A DNA stretch of 31,291 bases from assembly GCA_030141605.1 (NCBI GenBank), contig JAQGDQ010001640.1, positions 1-31,291 of the forward strand. Direction: 5' to 3'. This DNA comes from Tubiluchus corallicola. Its lineage: Eukaryota > Priapulida > Priapulimorpha > Priapulimorphida > Tubiluchidae. Under the pieces are notes generated by a model that was not told the origin of the DNA, made no database searches, and worked only from the letters and a program-made list of their open reading frames with translations. The position numbers and the translations under genes are program-made. Positions 27,931-31,291 of this stretch are shown piece by piece; within the stretch, counting starts at the first letter, position 1; each line of letters opens with the position of its first letter.

Positions 27931-29107
27931 TCGCAGTCACACTCATAACTTTAATACTCCAATATTGATAATCTGGTAAATAATTCTGTAATGTTTTACT
28001 TTTGGTGTCTTTTCACTTTTAGTAGTGTTACAGACTTCCAATGAAATATAGCAAACCCAACTTCGCGCGGCATACCCCTGAATTTCTGAAAAATGCGCGA
28101 ACCCGATTGCCCAGGTGTGAGTCTTTTTTTTATTTTATTGCAGCAACGACCACGACGCAGCTTAACGTGTTTCAGCACAATTTTGTATTAGCGACTTCTT
28201 CGGAGACAGCATTTCTTTTTGAAATAACAGCGATAGACTTATTTTATCATTATGATTATTATTATTATCACTTTAGATAGGATCACGGCATATACTACTC
28301 TATCAATAGACCACAAAATGAATTTTGTGTGTCAAAAATTCACAAAAAGCAATAATAACTTTAGAGTCTCGAAATCTTTGCACCTCAATTCAGTTAATTA
28401 GTATTGAATAATACCACGTTTATGTATGGTGACCACTGACATATTTTGAGTCAGCGTCTATCCAACAGCACTGGAAACGCTTTTTACATTTTTTAATTAC
28501 CTCAACGTTGACAACTTGTTCTCGACTATGTCAGTTTCCTATAATGATTTGCTTATAATTTTTATCTTGCTTGTGTCCTGGTCATGTCATACCTTTCAAA
28601 AGTATTTCTAAACACTTCCGTTCACCGTACGCACATGAAAAAGCACCAAGGAAGGCAGGGTCTGCTTGTAAAGATGTTCATGACTTTATGAAAAATCATG
28701 CCTAGAAGTCTAACATCAGCCACTGAACCAGCAGATGTGTGTAAGCCTTAAGTAGGAAGCATACATCAGCATTTTTTTACCTTGACACTGCCCTCTCAAC
28801 TGAAGTCTTACAAACTTTATGGCTACTAACATGACACGTGGCAGTATCATTTCCAAAGCATTTGCATTGACATGAGGACAAGCATTAATTATTATAGATA
28901 CAGACAGATATTAGTTCTCTTTTGTATCGGTGCTTATGGATTTGGCCATTCTTGTTGATTTAAAAAGTTGATAGAATGTTGAATTTTACTAAACAGTTAA
29001 TTTGTTAATCGATTTTAAATAAATAAAGGTTGTAAGCTATAGATAAACATGGCTTCGCAAATAATTTGTAAAAAGCTGCATGATGAGTTCACAAATAACC
29101 CATAGTA
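27931..29107. other. No gene supported
   Basis: This is AT-rich sequence. The forward frame at 28041-28280 has no motif and ends in an AT-rich trinucleotide stretch. No repeats with partners elsewhere in the window were found. Confidence 0.4.
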
Positions 29108-29115
29108 GCAAGTAC

Positions 29116-29480
29116 TAAGGGTGAGCATCGAACGTTCGAGTTCGAACATTCGTATCGAATTCCATTCGAGCGAGTTTCTTTAGTTCAAACTCGATTCGAA
29201 TCCAAAACCATAGATTCGAATAATTCAGCACTTCAATCACATATGTTCCTGATCACTAAAACGATTGAAACATCATACAATTAACATAATTTAGTTGTTA
29301 TTTCTGTGCACAACTTTAAGCAAACTACTAGTCGTTTTATTGCAGAACAAAATCTAGTGATATGCATGATCTTTGTAAGACTAATTTTTACTGGTTCATC
29401 GTTCAATCTCAATTCGAATTCGAAAGTCACAAATTCGGTTCGATTCGAACTTGCTTTCTGGTAGAGAATGCTCGCCCCTA
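29116..29480. mobile_element. hAT-type non-autonomous element (MITE), 365 bp
   Basis: GCAAGTAC occurs at 29108-29115 and 29481-29488, an exact 8-bp target-site duplication. The element starts TAAGGGTGAGCAT and ends with the inverse of TAGGGGCGAGCAT, giving 13-bp terminal inverted repeats with 11 matches. An 8-bp duplication with TA(A/G)GGG termini is diagnostic of the hAT superfamily. Both subterminal regions are full of TTCGAA-like words (29132-29220 and 29407-29450), resembling hAT subterminal transposase-binding repeats. The interior is AT-rich and has no coding capacity, so movement would need a transposase from elsewhere. Confidence 0.9.
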
Positions 29481-29488
29481 GCAAGTAC

Positions 29489-30080
29489 TACTTCAAAGTT
29501 CAAATGGCTGTAACTCCATTTAAAACTATTAAAATACTATTCAATAAATAAAAAGTATCAACCACTTTCATGCCTTTGAAAAGATTAATGTATTTGGTTC
29601 ACTTAGATTAAATATTGTCAACAAAACAGCGTGTACAAAGTGTGTATGAATAACCTCATATATAAAGTCTACAAGAAACAAATTATGTACGAGTTACGAT
29701 ATATAATATATAAAATTTATTTATCGAAAAATATAAGCATTCTACAAAATAACTATTGATTACAATTTTTAACTAAATACCACAGTTATCCAAAATTTAT
29801 TTCAAGAAATGGCAACTGACAAAAGGGTACATTAGCTAAGTCAATGATCTCCAAAATTTAAGAATGTAAAACACTCCATAATCTAAAACTGAGGTTAAAT
29901 TCGAGCTTGTTTAGTGTAAATGCTACTATAAAATGTAACCTAAACCACCTCCAAATGAAAACACAAAAAACAGCACAAAAATAGCAGATCACTAATCAAG
30001 TTGTTAAGCACGCACAAATAAAATAAACGATGTCACAGACGACTATCACAAAGATATCAAAAGTGTCTATTAAGTTTTAA
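29489..30080. other. No gene seen
   Basis: This is AT-rich sequence with a TATA-repeat patch near 29700. Nothing else was identified. Confidence 0.4.
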
Positions 30081-30169
30081 AATTTTTCTTTTTTTCACAG
30101 ACGATTTCATCCTTCATGAACTGTGATATGCAAATAAAGGATGAAAATTTCTGTGAAAATAAAAAAATT
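30081..30169. repeat. Fold-back inverted repeat, arms about 34 bp, loop 22 bp
   Basis: The left arm at 30081-30114 (with TTTTTTTCACAGACGATTTC) and the right arm at 30137-30169 (with GATGAAAATTTCTGTGAAAA) are near-complementary, with a few mismatches and one length difference. It could be a small fold-back transposon remnant or a structured spacer next to the satellite. Confidence 0.7.
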
Positions 30170-30206
30170 GCGACTCAAAGAAGCACTGTGACACCTTTAC
30201 GATTGT

Positions 30207-31291
30207 GATCACAGCAAGTGTCGGAAGAGTACTACCTTCTTCATACTATAGAGGTAACTAAGAGTGATCTTCTCCTGACTCCTGCGAGGAGAGTTATGAT
30301 CACAGCAAGTGTCAGAAGAGTACTACATTCTTCATACTATAGAGGTAACTAAAAGTGATCTTCTTCTGACTCCTGCAAGGAGAGTTATGATCACAGCAAG
30401 TGTCAGAAGAGTACTACCTTCTTCATACTATAGAGGTAACTAAAAGTGATCTTCTTCTGACTCCTGCGAGGAGAGTTATGATCATCAAGTGTCAGAAGAG
30501 TACTACCTTCTTCATACTATAGAGGTAACTAAAAGTGATCTTCTTCTGACTCCTGCAAGGAGAGTTATGATCACAGCAAGTGTCAGAAGAGTACTACCTT
30601 CTTCATACTATAGAGGTAACTAAAAGTGATCTTCTTCTGCTCCTGCGAGGAGAGTTATGATCATCAAGTGTCAGAAGAGTACTACCTTCTTCATACTATA
30701 GAGGTAACTAAGAGTGATCTTCTCCTGACTCCTGTGAGGAGAGTTATGATCACAGCAAGTGTCAGAAGAGTACTACCTTCTTCATACTATAGAGGTAACT
30801 AAGAGTGATCTTCTCCTGACTCCTGTGAGGAGAGTTATGATCATCAAGTGTCAGAAGAGTACTACCTTCTTCATACTATAGAGGTAACTAAGAGTGATCT
30901 TCTCCTGACTCCTGTGAGGAGAGTTATGATCACAGCAAGTGTCAGAAGAGTACTACCTTCTTCATACTATAGAGGTAACTAAGAGTGATCTTCTCCTGAC
31001 TCCTGTGAGGAGAGTTATGATCACGTGAAGTGTCAGAAGAGTACTACCTTCTTTATACTATAGACATAACTAAGAGTGATCTTCTCCTGACTCCTGTGAG
31101 GAGAGTTATGATCACGTGAAGTGTCAGAAGAGTACTACCTTCTTTATACTATAGACATAACTAAAAGTGATCTTCTCCTGACTCCTGCGAGGAGAGTTAT
31201 GATCATCAAGTGTCAGAAGAGTACTACCTTCTTCATACTATAGAGGTAACTAAAAGTGATCTTCTTCTGACTCCTGCAAGGAGAGTTATGA
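30207..31291 (+). repeat. 91/89-bp satellite, 12 monomers, continuing past the window end
   Basis: Monomers start GATCACAGCAAGTGTC or GATCATCAAGTGTC at 30207, 30298, 30389, 30480, 30569, 30659, 30748, 30839, 30928, 31019, 31110 and 31201. The long form is 91 bp and the short form 89 bp (one long copy has lost a base). Long and short forms alternate in the middle, so the higher-order unit is about 180 bp. Each monomer holds CTCCTGCGAGGAG, a perfect 5-bp stem with a 3-base loop, and the loop is where copies differ (GCG, GTG, GCA). Monomers are highly similar, so the array is young or homogenised. Confidence 0.97.

Noticed and set aside
28041-28280. 79-codon forward open frame
   Set aside because: Low-complexity end and no recognisable domain or context.
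29430-29450. Pol III B box (GGTTCGATTCG) in the hAT element
   Set aside because: It is part of the TTCGAA subterminal word cluster; no A box lies at a suitable distance upstream.

Overview
This is animal nuclear DNA, most likely from an arthropod with a repeat-rich genome. The evidence is spliceosomal intron signals, a trypsin-like protease with a signal peptide, a TATA box paired with a TCAGT initiator, APE-endonuclease LINEs, Gypsy and BEL/Pao-type LTR fragments, a hAT-type MITE, a minisatellite and a satellite array. I cannot name the species. Almost every coding stretch is a broken mobile element, and I see no gene that is clearly intact.

Layout. 1-1751: LINE fragment with endonuclease joined to reverse transcriptase by an internal deletion. 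2197-4037: Gypsy-type gag knuckle, protease and RT, fused to a BEL/Pao-type pol C-terminus. 4590-4761: an unidentified candidate host exon with good splice signals. 6558-8097: decayed transposase-like gene A. 8389-8653: a TATA/Inr core promoter with either a tiny intron or an LTR boundary. 9189-9296: 5S rRNA-like sequence. 10078-11268: 28-bp minisatellite. 11753-12570: broken P-loop gene resembling DUF3987 primase-helicases. 12570-14618: a short second piece of transposase A and LINE ORF1 pieces.

14640-17799 is transposase-like gene B, cut into four pieces by three LTR-type insertions. One insertion ends in a primer-binding site that runs on into the tRNA-Phe T-arm. 18063-18612 is a serine protease cut off before its catalytic Ser by an LTR-like repeat, whose partner lies at 20328-20874 with only non-coding DNA and a CT microsatellite between them. 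21019-22842, 23181-25339 and 26116-27930 are three more LINEs; the middle one is bounded by a 17-bp target-site duplication. 29116-29480 is a hAT-type MITE with an 8-bp target-site duplication. 30207 to the window end is a 91/89-bp satellite.

The genes do not form a pathway. The window records successive insertions, internal deletions and tandem amplification. The most informative items are the LTR insertion carrying read-through tRNA sequence, the DUF3987-like gene, the precise nesting within transposase B, and the chimeric LTR elements. Family assignments rest on motif recognition alone, because no search could be run.
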